64,000 nucleotides of DNA from Scytolyngbya sp. HA4215-MV1 (GCA_019359045.1 JAHHIA010000005.1:372001-436000), one strand, 5' to 3'; counted from the stretch's first letter, positions 55,085 through 63,788 are shown. Translations and numbers: made by a program. Notes: a model not told the origin generated them from the letters alone.

Positions 55085-55617
55085 GGCGCTCTCATTCCCC
55101 CTTTCATCATGGCAGGCATCCCCTGTTGGATAAATTGGGTCACCTCCTCGGCGTGTTCGCAAATCGCTGCAACCAGATCCGGATCGCTCGATGTTTCCGT
55201 GATTTCAATCCCTTGGGCAGTGAGGCGCAGTTGGCGTTGATATTGATTGGCTGATCGAATCAGGATCGGCAGGGTTGAACTCATGGCAATCATGGGGATG
55301 GGTTGCCCCCGGTTCACGCGATCGTACATCTCAGAAACATGGGCTTGAATCAGCGCTGCAACTTCAGGATGGTGGGATTCTGTGACTGTACGAATCCCCT
55401 TGGGAATAGCTGTGACTGTACGCTCAATCAAATTGTGATTGGCAAAAAGCTGATGAATGGTTTGCGTGTCGCCCGGGTATCCCATGCCTGGATTTACGAT
55501 CGTCACCGCAGGTGATGCGACGGGATATCGACCCATGGGTGCATGGGCGACTCGGAAAAGGAGGAAAACTCCAATCAGAATCAATGCAAAAACCCAGACT
55601 AGAGATTGACGCTGCAT
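55081..55617 (-). CDS. Membrane-anchored periplasmic protein, unknown
   Basis: A 178-residue protein with perfect AGGAGG eight bases before the ATG at 55617. An N-terminal membrane anchor or signal (about 5-22) precedes a soluble domain containing [24 protein letters not shown] and [18 protein letters not shown]. Histidines and one cysteine (ICEH) are spaced as if for a metal or thiol site. I do not recognise a named family. It lies between the fusion protein and the pump, 19 bases after the former and overlapping the latter by four, so it is likely a dedicated periplasmic partner of the efflux system. Confidence 0.75.
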   Translation of the reverse strand: MQRQSLVWVFALILIGVFLLFRVAHAPMGRYPVASPAVTIVNPGMGYPGDTQTIHQLFANHNLIERTVTAIPKGIRTVTESHHPEVAALIQAHVSEMYDRVNRGQPIPMIAMSSTLPILIRSANQYQRQLRLTAQGIEITETSSDPDLVAAICEHAEEVTQFIQQGMPAMMKGGMRAP

Positions 55618-55636
55618 GGAAACCTCCTGCGAAAAG

Positions 55637-56926
55637 TTAGGGTTGTGTAATGACAGGTTGTCCTTCACTGAGCTGAGGAATGTGATTGGTAATCAGCCGA
55701 TCTCCTGTCGTGAGTCCCGACACAATTTCTATCTGCCCACTTTGCACTTTGCCTGTTTTTACCCAACGCAATACAGCCCTGGGTTGAGCGGCGGTTGCTT
55801 CTACCACGTAAACCCCTTGCAACTGCCCACGTTGAATGAAGGCATCCCTGGGAATCAGAATTGTTTCTTGGGGTTCACCGAAGGGTAAGGTAACCCGTCC
55901 AAACATCCCAGAAATTAAACGACCAGAATTATGGAGTGGAATTTTGACCAGGAAACTGCGGGAGGTTGTGTCAGCCGATGGCACGATTTGCCGAATTGTG
56001 GAGCGATCGGTTTGATTAGCAGCATCCACCCTCACCTGTACAGACTGTCCTACTCGAACCCAGCGCAGTTTCTCTTCGGGAACAGAGAGTTCTAGTTGGA
56101 GGCGATGGGGGTTTTCTACCTTCAATAAAGCGGTGCCGGGGGCTGTCATCTCGCCTTCATAGGCAAGTTTTTGGACAACTACTCCGTCAAAAGGAGCCAC
56201 GATCGTACCGTAGCGCTCGCTGGCGCTGGCTGAGTCAACCCCCGATTTTGCCTGGTTAACTGCTGCACGGGATTGGGCGATCGCGGCTTGGGATTGTTGC
56301 ACTCCGGCTACAACCTGTGCCAATCGGGCTTTTGCTTCCTCAAAGCGGGTATTTGCCTCATCCAACTGTGATTGAGAAACGGCTCCTTCGGCTTGCAATT
56401 GTGCCATGCGACGCTGATTGATCTGGGCTAATCGGAGCGATGCTTGGGCTTCTACCTGTTGAGCTTGCAACTGGTGGAAGGTTGCCTGAGACCGCACAAC
56501 TTCTGCTTGCGCTTGTGCCACGCCCGATTGTGCCTGATTGGTTTGAGCAACCATGTCCATCACATCGATTTGGGCAAGAATCTCGCCTTTTTGGAAGCGA
56601 TCGCCGGACTCTAGCGATAGCTGAGTAATCCGTCCCATGACACGGGTCGAAAGGGTTGCCTGCTCTAACGGTCGGATCGTTCCCGATAGATCTAACGTGG
56701 CAGGTCGGGACTGGGGACGAATGGTGAGAGTGGTGACTGCGATCGCGGGCACAGATACCACTTGTTCAGAATGCGGCGATCGAGTCCATTGCACAATGCT
56801 CCAGATCCCTCCTGCCAAAATTAGTGCACCCCCTAACAACCATCCCCATTTTTGAACCGATAAAGTTGGGAAGTGGGAATGCTTTGGCTTCAGGGGTTCA
56901 TCAAACGATTGCTTGGAAGTGGTCAT
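55637..56926 (-). CDS. RND membrane fusion protein (HlyD family)
   Basis: A 429-residue periplasmic adaptor with one N-terminal membrane helix (about 26-46). The lipoyl-like halves flank a long Gln/Ala-rich coiled-coil hairpin (about 120-245; VAQAQAEVVRSQATF and similar). A beta-barrel region includes GEMTAPGTALLKV and VSVPEEKLRWV-type residues, and the C-terminal membrane-proximal domain has GLTTGDRLI. GGAG precedes the ATG. It should link the RND pump encoded two genes downstream to an outer-membrane channel. Confidence 0.93.
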   Translation of the reverse strand: MTTSKQSFDEPLKPKHSHFPTLSVQKWGWLLGGALILAGGIWSIVQWTRSPHSEQVVSVPAIAVTTLTIRPQSRPATLDLSGTIRPLEQATLSTRVMGRITQLSLESGDRFQKGEILAQIDVMDMVAQTNQAQSGVAQAQAEVVRSQATFHQLQAQQVEAQASLRLAQINQRRMAQLQAEGAVSQSQLDEANTRFEEAKARLAQVVAGVQQSQAAIAQSRAAVNQAKSGVDSASASERYGTIVAPFDGVVVQKLAYEGEMTAPGTALLKVENPHRLQLELSVPEEKLRWVRVGQSVQVRVDAANQTDRSTIRQIVPSADTTSRSFLVKIPLHNSGRLISGMFGRVTLPFGEPQETILIPRDAFIQRGQLQGVYVVEATAAQPRAVLRWVKTGKVQSGQIEIVSGLTTGDRLITNHIPQLSEGQPVITQP

Positions 56927-56940
56927 GGTCTACTTCTCCG

Positions 56941-57297
56941 CTATCCCCCGATTGCTCCTGGACGATATCCCCGTTGCACAGGGTAACCGCAACCTTGCCA
57001 TGCTAAAACGCCCCCTTGCAGGTTGTAGACCTGTCGGTATCCCTGAGTGACTAGCCACTGAGCCATCAGCGCACTCCGATATCCTGACAGGCAGGTGAGG
57101 GCGATCGGCTGATCTTTGGGAATGCTTTTTAGAATCTGGCTTCTACTGAGTCTTCGTGCTCCTGGAACATGTCCCAGCCAATATTCCAACCAGCCTCGTA
57201 CATCAATGATCAACAACTGATTTTTTTGTGATTTGAGTTGAGTAGAAGTAAGTAGAATTGGATTGGTCAATCCTTTATTTTTTGATTTCAATTTCAT
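56941..57297 (-). CDS. Single-domain rhodanese (sulfurtransferase)
   Basis: A 118-residue rhodanese. It has IIDVRGWLEYWLGHVPGA and the active-site loop CLSGYRS (69-75) with persulfide-forming Cys69. It should transfer sulfane sulfur produced by sulfide:quinone oxidoreductase, encoded upstream in the same operon, to thiol acceptors. AAGGA lies seven bases before the ATG. No membrane segment is visible, so it is cytoplasmic. It ends 14 bases before the fusion protein gene. Confidence 0.92.
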   Translation of the reverse strand: MKLKSKNKGLTNPILLTSTQLKSQKNQLLIIDVRGWLEYWLGHVPGARRLSRSQILKSIPKDQPIALTCLSGYRSALMAQWLVTQGYRQVYNLQGGVLAWQGCGYPVQRGYRPGAIGG

Positions 57298-57346
57298 TTT
57301 CTATTCCTTTGCTAATCTTGATAATCTACGTAATTTTAATAGCCCC

Positions 57347-57742
57347 TCAAACTCGACTCATCACTGCAAATGATTTGATAAAAGGACCAGCCATGCGAGG
57401 ATCTTTGATCATGGCAGTATAGTCTCCTACCCGAAATTGCAACTTCCGACTCATATACGCCATACTCAATCCCATCATGTTTAAACCCTTGGTTTGCCAT
57501 TGCTGCCAATGTTCACGATCGGCACGCAAATCCCAATTCAACTTTTGCCCTGTGTAGGGTTCCGCAGCCACCACCCAACCTTCTTCAACAGTCAGCACAC
57601 CCGTAGGATTATTGCGATCGGCAAAACCATACCCAATTACGGAATTGAAATGAATTTTGGCAAGGGCGTCCGCTAATTCGGGTTCTGCGTTCCATTGCGT
57701 ACCAAACGCTTGCATCCATTCCAGTGAAAACAACTCTGCCAT
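57347..57742 (-). CDS. SCP2-like small-molecule-binding protein
   Basis: A 131-residue protein starting at the ATG at 57742 with GGAG eight bases upstream; the longer frame has no support. The pattern LFSLEWMQAFGTQWNAEPELADALAKI followed in the middle by GVLTVEEGWVV and later by LNWDLRADREHWQQW suggests an SCP-2 sterol-transfer-like fold, which binds hydrophobic ligands. This is a tentative family call. It sits between the ArsR regulator and rhodanese, so a role in the sulfur pathway, perhaps as a carrier, is inferred only from position. Confidence 0.6.
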   Translation of the reverse strand: MAELFSLEWMQAFGTQWNAEPELADALAKIHFNSVIGYGFADRNNPTGVLTVEEGWVVAAEPYTGQKLNWDLRADREHWQQWQTKGLNMMGLSMAYMSRKLQFRVGDYTAMIKDPRMAGPFIKSFAVMSRV

Positions 57743-57764
57743 TGAAATGCTCCAAATTGATTCT

Positions 57765-58067
57765 TTATCGAACATACTTGATTGAAGATTGATGAACATG
57801 AGCACATAAAGCGAGTAACTCGATATCAATCACTCGGTAATATCGCCAAACACCTTCACGACGACACGTGACTGCACCTGCATCTTTCATCAATCGCAAA
57901 TGTTTAGATACATTGCCCTGCTGGAGTCCGGTGCAATCGCAAATTTCTTGTACGCTTCGTTCTTGATTACAGAGCGCCGCCAGAATTTGTAGTCTGGCGG
58001 GTTCAGCTAAAAGCTTGAAGCGGTTGGCGAGTGCCTCGAGTTCATTGGGAGTTAACACCATCTCCAT
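57765..58067 (-). CDS. ArsR-family repressor with two candidate sensing cysteines
   Basis: A 100-residue winged-helix regulator, start at the ATG at 58067 with GAGGAG eight bases upstream. The helix-turn-helix is QEICDCTGLQQGNVSKHLRLM and the wing REGVWRYYRV. The metal motif of ArsR/SmtB is not evident. Cys33 (ALCNQE) and Cys88 (LALCAHV) occupy the places used by SqrR and BigR to form a sulfane-sulfur bridge; Cys43, Cys45 and Cys68 are extra. Placed between SQR and the rest of the operon, it probably represses the operon until persulfide appears. Confidence 0.85.
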   Translation of the reverse strand: MEMVLTPNELEALANRFKLLAEPARLQILAALCNQERSVQEICDCTGLQQGNVSKHLRLMKDAGAVTCRREGVWRYYRVIDIELLALCAHVHQSSIKYVR

Positions 58068-58226
58068 CAGCTTTCTCCTCCTCCAAATGCGCCACAGCGA
58101 ACAGATGACAATGCTCAATTACGATGGCGATGGCGATCTCCTGGGCAAAATTGGTTTTGTCACGTGATCTGCGCTCCAACCCGATATTGGCTAAACCCAC
58201 CCTGGCAAAAAGAACAGTCTGGCTGT

Positions 58227-59528
58227 TCAAAGAATCGGATGGCTTATGTGAAGGCTGGAGTCAGCCGATAAAGGTTCCACCAATGGCAATCCGATCGCGC
58301 GCAAGCCAGCCCGTTCAAACCAAGGCATCGTCCAACCCACTCGCATTTTGTCCATAAAGTATTTTTCAAATGCAGTTTTGGCCCACGATACCCAAATCCC
58401 CTTTGTGGTAAAGGCTCGGTGTCGATGTCCTTGCTGATCTGGCAACAACGGATCTGCTAGAAATAGCGCTCCCGTATCGCCAAAGTCGGCAAAGCAAATT
58501 GCCTGCAAGGTTGGTTTGATCGGCTGCCCAGAAATGACACCCAAGTCAAGAGCAATATTGTGGGCAACGGTCATTACCATTTCTTCGGTCATTTGTCCCA
58601 CTTTCGGAACACCAATAGGGATAGGAGTTGGCTCCACGGGTCGAAGTTGGGTGACAACTCCGACGGAGTAAACAGAGTCAAAGTTAGGATGACGATAGGT
58701 GGGAAGTACCGGAATAAACCCTTTGGCATCGGTTAATCCAGGGGCTTCACGCAGAAATCGCGGACCTCGGAAAGGTGGCAAAATCATGGCATATTGAAAG
58801 GGCAAACTGCGTCCGTCTGCCAGATACATTGTGTTTGGTTCAATGTGAGAAATTGCCGTGTTGTCCATTACATCAATCTGGCGATCGGCTAGCATTGCCC
58901 GAATTAACCAGCGCGAGTTCGCCATGCCACCAATGCCCAAATGTCCGGCATAGGGTTCGGCAGTCACAAAGGTGATAGGGATGTCTTGGCGCTGTCCTTT
59001 TTGGCGCAGCGTATGGTGAGCCAGTAGCGCAAATTCATAGGCAGGTCCAAAACAGCTGGCTCCTGGTGCCGCCCCCACCACGATCGGTCCAGGGTTTTGC
59101 AAGAATTTTGTCCATGCTTCGCGTGCCAATAAAGCATGGTGAGGATTACACACCGATTGAGTATAGCCGCCCTCTGGACCCAAGCCTGGTAAGGCATCTA
59201 GTGCCAACTCAGGTCCAGTTGCAATCACCACGTAATCGTAATCCAGTGTTTGATCTTTTAATGTAATTTGTTTTAATTTGGGGTCGATCGCAGTCACTGC
59301 ATCATAAATCAACTCAATACCGTGCTGCGGAACGATTTTGGCGAGTTCTAGTTGGATGCGATCGAGGGATTTCAATCCCAACCCAATCCAGGGAAGCGAG
59401 GGAACAAAGGTAAATTTGGGTTGATTGGAAATCAGCGTTACTTGATGGGAATGAGGTAATCTGTGTCTCAGTTCGTAAGCAGCAGGAAGCCCTCCTAATC
59501 CTGCTCCAATCACCACAACACGAGCCAT
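58227..59528 (-). CDS. sqr: Sulfide:quinone oxidoreductase
   Basis: A 433-residue FAD protein at the membrane that oxidises sulfide to sulfane sulfur and reduces quinone. It has the FAD dinucleotide motif VVVIGAGLGGLPAAYE, ATG motif VIATGPELAL, and three cysteines at 127 (SVCNPHH), 159 (GASCFGP) and 345 (AICFADFG). These correspond to the catalytic cysteines of SQR (128, 160 and 356 in the Acidithiobacillus enzyme). Type II NADH dehydrogenases lack this triplet. First gene of a seven-gene minus-strand operon, with a promoter/palindrome about 180 bases upstream. Confidence 0.88.
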   Translation of the reverse strand: MARVVVIGAGLGGLPAAYELRHRLPHSHQVTLISNQPKFTFVPSLPWIGLGLKSLDRIQLELAKIVPQHGIELIYDAVTAIDPKLKQITLKDQTLDYDYVVIATGPELALDALPGLGPEGGYTQSVCNPHHALLAREAWTKFLQNPGPIVVGAAPGASCFGPAYEFALLAHHTLRQKGQRQDIPITFVTAEPYAGHLGIGGMANSRWLIRAMLADRQIDVMDNTAISHIEPNTMYLADGRSLPFQYAMILPPFRGPRFLREAPGLTDAKGFIPVLPTYRHPNFDSVYSVGVVTQLRPVEPTPIPIGVPKVGQMTEEMVMTVAHNIALDLGVISGQPIKPTLQAICFADFGDTGALFLADPLLPDQQGHRHRAFTTKGIWVSWAKTAFEKYFMDKMRVGWTMPWFERAGLRAIGLPLVEPLSADSSLHISHPIL

Positions 59529-59705
59529 AAGCGTGACTCCTAAATGTCAGTTTTAATACTTTGAATCATCAAAATGAGAGGGATTGGGACAAAAGAGTGA
59601 GTCATTGTATCTACCCGATTGCCTGGTTATCCTTCCCCAACCCTGACTTTTGCCGTAAATCTGTTAGCGGGAAACAGAAAACAACTAGCAAGGATTGATA
59701 AGGCT

Positions 59706-59734
59706 ACTGTACTACTATACAGTTATATAGTCAA
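59706..59734 (-). promoter_or_regulatory. Promoter and palindromic operator of the sqr operon
   Basis: On the minus strand, TTGACT (59729-59734) and TACAGT (59706-59711) are 17 bases apart, a plausible -35/-10 pair. The palindrome ACTATA-CAGTTA-TATAGT (59714-59731) fills the spacer between them. A repressor bound there would block RNA polymerase, as expected for an ArsR-family protein. Start of transcription would be near 59699, giving a leader of about 170 bases. Confidence 0.5.
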
Positions 59735-59816
59735 TAATTTTATACTTTAAACTTCTATAAGCGATCGGGTCGGGTTCTTTACCAGGACAGTCCACCCGAT
59801 TCACATCCAAAGCACA

Positions 59817-59858
59817 CCCACGTTCAACCAGCGCATGATGCTGATGGTTGAACGTGGG
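59817..59858 (-). terminator. Strong hairpin downstream of psiE-like gene
   Basis: CCCACGTTCAACCA (59817-59830) pairs perfectly with TGGTTGAACGTGGG (59845-59858), and the 14-base interior contains GCAT-G-ATGC that can pair again. It lies 38 bases past the stop of the psiE-like gene on the minus strand and before the sqr promoter. There is no T-run on the minus strand, so it may be a hairpin-only terminator. Confidence 0.65.
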
Positions 59859-59895
59859 TAACCCCGTTTTTGGTAGACGACTCGTCTAGGCTTGG

Positions 59896-60492
59896 CTAAT
59901 GATTCAACGAGACAGATGCTTCCACTGGCAACTTGTCTTTTGGGTTGTCTCTGGAATGGATGTCTTGTGGATGAGTCTCTTGGAAACTGTTCATTTCTAA
60001 TTCGGTAGCCAGTTCCCGAATGCGTTTTGCAGAGAGGCGTTGTTCCGGGTCAATCCCCTCAAATGTGGGCGGTAGCCAAACGCGAACCACTAGAAGAACG
60101 GACAAAATGAACAAAAACGCACAAGCTGAAAGCACCTGACTCCAGGGGGTTTCCAAAACGCCCCGGACGATCACTTCTCGCAAAATTGATACGATCGAGA
60201 CCTCAACTGCAACCCCAATTGAAACCCGTTGTTCTTGTAGATAAATAATTAGCAGCCGAAACAACTCGACCAAAATGAGCAGAAACAAGATATCGGCAGT
60301 GACAGCAGAAAAATCGAGTGGGGGCCAGAGTGCTAAAAACATCTCTCGCAGTTGCATCACCATAAAGCTAAATAGCCCAATGCAGAGTGAAATGACAATT
60401 AAATCTTGAATGATTTCCAAAATGCGAACAATTCGATACCGCTTGATTCGTTCATAACGATTGATAGGGGGGGAAATCACAGAGTTCTGCAT
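59896..60492 (-). CDS. PsiE-family membrane protein
   Basis: A 198-residue integral membrane protein with four hydrophobic helices (about 28-48, 66-86, 98-112 weaker, 122-142) and a hydrophilic C-terminal tail rich in charged residues (about 150-198). The segments ILEIIQDLIVISLCIGLF and LEVSIV/REVIVRG-type region match the phosphate-starvation-inducible PsiE family. AAGGAG precedes the ATG by six bases. Function of PsiE is unknown. No Pho box was recognised upstream. Confidence 0.78.
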   Translation of the reverse strand: MQNSVISPPINRYERIKRYRIVRILEIIQDLIVISLCIGLFSFMVMQLREMFLALWPPLDFSAVTADILFLLILVELFRLLIIYLQEQRVSIGVAVEVSIVSILREVIVRGVLETPWSQVLSACAFLFILSVLLVVRVWLPPTFEGIDPEQRLSAKRIRELATELEMNSFQETHPQDIHSRDNPKDKLPVEASVSLNH

Positions 60493-60764
60493 CCGATGCT
60501 CCTTGAAACTGCGGGGTCATTTTCACCTTTCTCTCAGTTGACGAAACTAGCAAGGAGCGATCGCTCCTGCCAAAGAACGCCGTGAGCGAAGAAGTGCTCA
60601 GATGGGTTTAGCTTAGCTTCAATTGAGCTTATATTTGAAGTGGCTTTATATCAGAATAAATAATGATTTCTATTACACCGATTCCCCTCATTGCATACTT
60701 TCTTGCACCTTTGGCAGGAATAATGAATTCAAACGTATGAGTTCCTGTGAGTTCCTGGTCACAA

Positions 60765-60924
60765 GTATCTAATGCTGATTGACTGACAAAACTCCTCAAA
60801 TCCTGATTCTTGCGTAGGTTGGGTTAGCATGAGCGTAACCCAACGCAACCGCTGTTGGTGTTGGGTTTCACGTTGTTCAACCCAACCTACAAAAAAGATT
60901 TGTCAGTCAATCAGGTATCTAATG
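60765..60924. mobile_element. 140-bp MITE with 16-bp terminal inverted repeats and 10-bp target duplication
   Basis: The element spans 60775-60914. Its ends, CTGATTGACTGACAAA and TTTGTCAGTCAATCAG, are perfect 16-base inverted repeats. It is flanked by the direct repeat GTATCTAATG (60765-60774 and 60915-60924), a target-site duplication. Inside, GTAGGTTGGGTT and AACCCAACCTAC form a second inverted pair. There is no coding frame, so it needs a transposase from elsewhere. The remainder of the 468-base gap (60493-60764) shows no clear feature beyond likely promoter sequence for psiE. Confidence 0.88.
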
Positions 60925-60961
60925 TCTGATACACGGATGATTAATTTAGGTTGGGATCGAG

Positions 60962-61423
60962 CTATTTTTTAGCAACGCGATCGGGCAATTCCACAATTTC
61001 AAACCAGTAAGTACCCAACATTTTCATGATTTGTACCATTGACTCAAAAACCACAGGTTTCGCAATGAAAGAACTAACCCCCAAATCATAGGTTCGTAGA
61101 ATGTCTTCTTCGGCTTTGGAGGTTGTGAGGACAACGATCGGAATCTGCCGTAAATCTGGATTGGCTTTGATCTCTTTGAGCGCCTCTCGTCCATCCTTGC
61201 GAGGCATGTTCAGGTCCAGCAGAATGAGGCTGGGACGGGGGGAAGATTGAGGCTGGCTGTATTCGCCTCGATGATGCAAGTAATCCATTAATGCTTCACC
61301 ATCTTCAACAAAATGTAAATCGTTAGCCAACCGATTTTCTTCTAGCGCTTCTTGCATTAAGAAGCGATCGTCTGCATCATCTTCAGCCACCAAAATCGTA
61401 ATCGTTACACTTTTCTTAGCCAT
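60962..61423 (-). CDS. Rcp1-like response regulator
   Basis: A 153-residue receiver without output domain. Acidic cluster AEDDADD (13-19), phospho-acceptor Asp70 in LILLDLNMPRKDG, switch Thr in VVLTTSKAEED and Lys in FIAKPVVF. The ATG at 61423 lies inside the 3' end of the kinase gene (eight-base overlap), so the pair is translationally coupled and should form one phosphorelay. The longer frame upstream is antisense-free but unsupported. Confidence 0.93.
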   Translation of the reverse strand: MAKKSVTITILVAEDDADDRFLMQEALEENRLANDLHFVEDGEALMDYLHHRGEYSQPQSSPRPSLILLDLNMPRKDGREALKEIKANPDLRQIPIVVLTTSKAEEDILRTYDLGVSSFIAKPVVFESMVQIMKMLGTYWFEIVELPDRVAKK

Positions 61424-63788
61424 GGAAATCGTCTCTATGATGACACGGAATGTTGAAAATAAAGGTTGCACCTTTGCCAGGCTCACTCTCAGCCGTTAAT
61501 GTTCCACCATGGCGCTCAGCGATTTTACGGCAGATTGCTAGACCAATGCCAGTACCTTCATAGGTACCTCGTCCATGGAGCCGTTGAAAGATTTGAAAGA
61601 TACGATCGGTATATTTCTGTTCAAATCCAATGCCATTGTCGATGACTCGAATTTCACACCAGTCTTGACCCTGATGTTGGTATTGCTGAGATCGTACCTG
61701 GACAACAGGAACAACATCTTCCTGCTTAAATTTGAGCGCATTGCTAAGCAGATTTTGTAGAATTTGCCGCATTTGCAGGGCATCGGCTTCTACTTTGGGC
61801 AAAGGATCGATCTCAACGGTTGCTTTTGTCTGTTCAATCCGTATTTCCAGATCAGACAGCACTCCCTCCAGAATTTCAGTTAAATCAACCGATTCAAACG
61901 GTTGGGCTTTGGTGGTGACCCGAGAAAATGCCAGTAGATCATTGATCAAAATCTGCGCTCGACCTGCTGCATTGAGCATTCGTTCCAGATAATCTAGCCC
62001 CTTGTCATTGAGAGAATCTTTGCAAGTGGCTTTCAATCGATCGCCAAACGCCTGAATTTTCCGCAGAGGTTCTTGCAAATCGTGGGACGACACGTAGGCA
62101 AAATCCTGCAATTCGCGGTTGCTGATTTCCAGCCGCTCAGTCAGATGTCGTAGCTCTTGTACGGCCCGTTGGCGCTCCGCTATCTCTTTCTTCAGACTGG
62201 CTTCCATTTGCTTACGAGTGGTAATTTCACTTTCGATCGCAATGAAATGAATCAGTTTTCCGTTCCCATCTAGGACAGGGTTAATTTGTAAGAGTAGCCA
62301 ATAGGGATGCCCATCCTTGTGGTAGTTCAAAATCTCTCCTGAAAAGGGGAGATGCCGACATAAAGCATACCGAATCTCGGCAACGGTTTCTTGCGACGTT
62401 TTGGGTCCCTGGAGGAAACTACCGGGCTTCTGTCCGATCACCTCTTCTAAGGTATAGCCCGTAACCCGGTAAAAGCTCTCGTTGACCCACTCAATGTGTC
62501 CCTGCGGATCGGTGACGATCGCGACATTATCGGTTTGGCTGGCAATCAAAGACAACTTTTGTAACTCGAGTTCGGCAGCTTTGCGAGCCGTAATATCTGT
62601 GCGAATCGCCAAGTATTGATAGGGTTTGCCCCGTTCATCCAAAAACGGCACAATGGTGGTATCGACCCAGTAGAAAGAACCATCTTTTGCCCGGTTCTTA
62701 ATCTCAGCCCGCCAGGTTTGTCCACTGGCGATCGTTTTCCACATCTCGGTAAAAAACTCGTGGGTATGATATCCCGAATTGAGAAGGCGATGATTTTGCC
62801 CAATCAGTTCTGCTCGGCTGTATTTAGAGATTTCACAGAACTTATCGTTTACTGAGGTAATCGTGCCCTTGGGATCGGTAATGGCAACGATCGCGGTTTG
62901 GTCGATCGCATATTTGGCATCCCGTAGCTCCCGCTCAGTATGTTTTTGCTCCGTAATATTTTTCGCAATTCCTAAGAAACCTGTAATCTTACCTTCGGCA
63001 GTACGAATTGTCGTAATTGACAACAGAATTGGGATTCGGGAGCCATCTTTGCAGATATAAGTCCACTCTTGCTCTGCAACTTGTCCTAGCTTTGCTTTGG
63101 CGACAAAGACTTCAAACCCTGGTTCAATCGTGCAGTGTAGCTCCTCAGATAACTTCTGAGCCTGTGCTACAACTTCCTTCGGATCATGGATCAGCGCTGG
63201 GGTGGTTTTACCCACAACCTCTGCCGCTGTATACCCCAACATTGCTTCCGCACTGGCGTTGAAAGTTTGAATCGTACCTTGTAAGTCTGTTGAAATGATA
63301 GAAAAATTAGCACTATCCAAAATAGCTTGTTGGAGCATCGATAGTCCAGCCAACTTTTCCTCAGTCGTCTTACGTGAGGTGATGTCTGAACGAATTGCAA
63401 GATATTGATAGGGCTTGCCCTGTTCATTCAAGAAGGGAACGATCGTCGTGTCTACCCAATAAAATGAGCCATCCTTGGCACGATTTTTAATTTCAGAGCG
63501 CCAAGTTTGACCGTTCGCGATCGTCTTCCACATCGCCTTAAAAAATTCATGGGGATGATGCCCAGAGTTGAGAATGCGATGGTTTTGCCCAATTAACTCC
63601 TCACGGCTATATTTTGAGATTTCACAGAACTTATCATTGACAAAGGTGATAGTTCCTTGCACATCTGTAATGGCTAGAATAGCTGACTGGTCAAGGGCAT
63701 ATTTAATGTCTTTTAACTCTTTGACAGACTCACTCAAGGAATCTCCAGATTCACTCAAGGAATTTTCAGAAGGGACTGTGGCAGCCAT
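61416..63788 (-). CDS. Multi-PAS phytochrome-type histidine kinase
   Basis: A 790-residue soluble kinase. Four PAS/PAC modules: PAS1 (about 25-145), PAS2 (about 150-275), PAS3 (about 280-400) and PAS4 (about 405-530). PAS1 and PAS3 are nearly identical (both contain NDKFCEISKYSR, IGQNHR, AEIKNRAKDGSFYW-type segments and PYQYLAIR). A coiled coil leads to HisKA with AYVSSHDLQEPLRKIQAF and HATPase with DNGIGFEQ and TGIGLAI. There is no receiver; the coupled regulator follows. The ATG at 63788 has AAGGA nine bases upstream. No membrane or chromophore GAF domain is visible, so the signal is unknown. Confidence 0.92.
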   Translation of the reverse strand: MAATVPSENSLSESGDSLSESVKELKDIKYALDQSAILAITDVQGTITFVNDKFCEISKYSREELIGQNHRILNSGHHPHEFFKAMWKTIANGQTWRSEIKNRAKDGSFYWVDTTIVPFLNEQGKPYQYLAIRSDITSRKTTEEKLAGLSMLQQAILDSANFSIISTDLQGTIQTFNASAEAMLGYTAAEVVGKTTPALIHDPKEVVAQAQKLSEELHCTIEPGFEVFVAKAKLGQVAEQEWTYICKDGSRIPILLSITTIRTAEGKITGFLGIAKNITEQKHTERELRDAKYAIDQTAIVAITDPKGTITSVNDKFCEISKYSRAELIGQNHRLLNSGYHTHEFFTEMWKTIASGQTWRAEIKNRAKDGSFYWVDTTIVPFLDERGKPYQYLAIRTDITARKAAELELQKLSLIASQTDNVAIVTDPQGHIEWVNESFYRVTGYTLEEVIGQKPGSFLQGPKTSQETVAEIRYALCRHLPFSGEILNYHKDGHPYWLLLQINPVLDGNGKLIHFIAIESEITTRKQMEASLKKEIAERQRAVQELRHLTERLEISNRELQDFAYVSSHDLQEPLRKIQAFGDRLKATCKDSLNDKGLDYLERMLNAAGRAQILINDLLAFSRVTTKAQPFESVDLTEILEGVLSDLEIRIEQTKATVEIDPLPKVEADALQMRQILQNLLSNALKFKQEDVVPVVQVRSQQYQHQGQDWCEIRVIDNGIGFEQKYTDRIFQIFQRLHGRGTYEGTGIGLAICRKIAERHGGTLTAESEPGKGATFIFNIPCHHRDDFHG

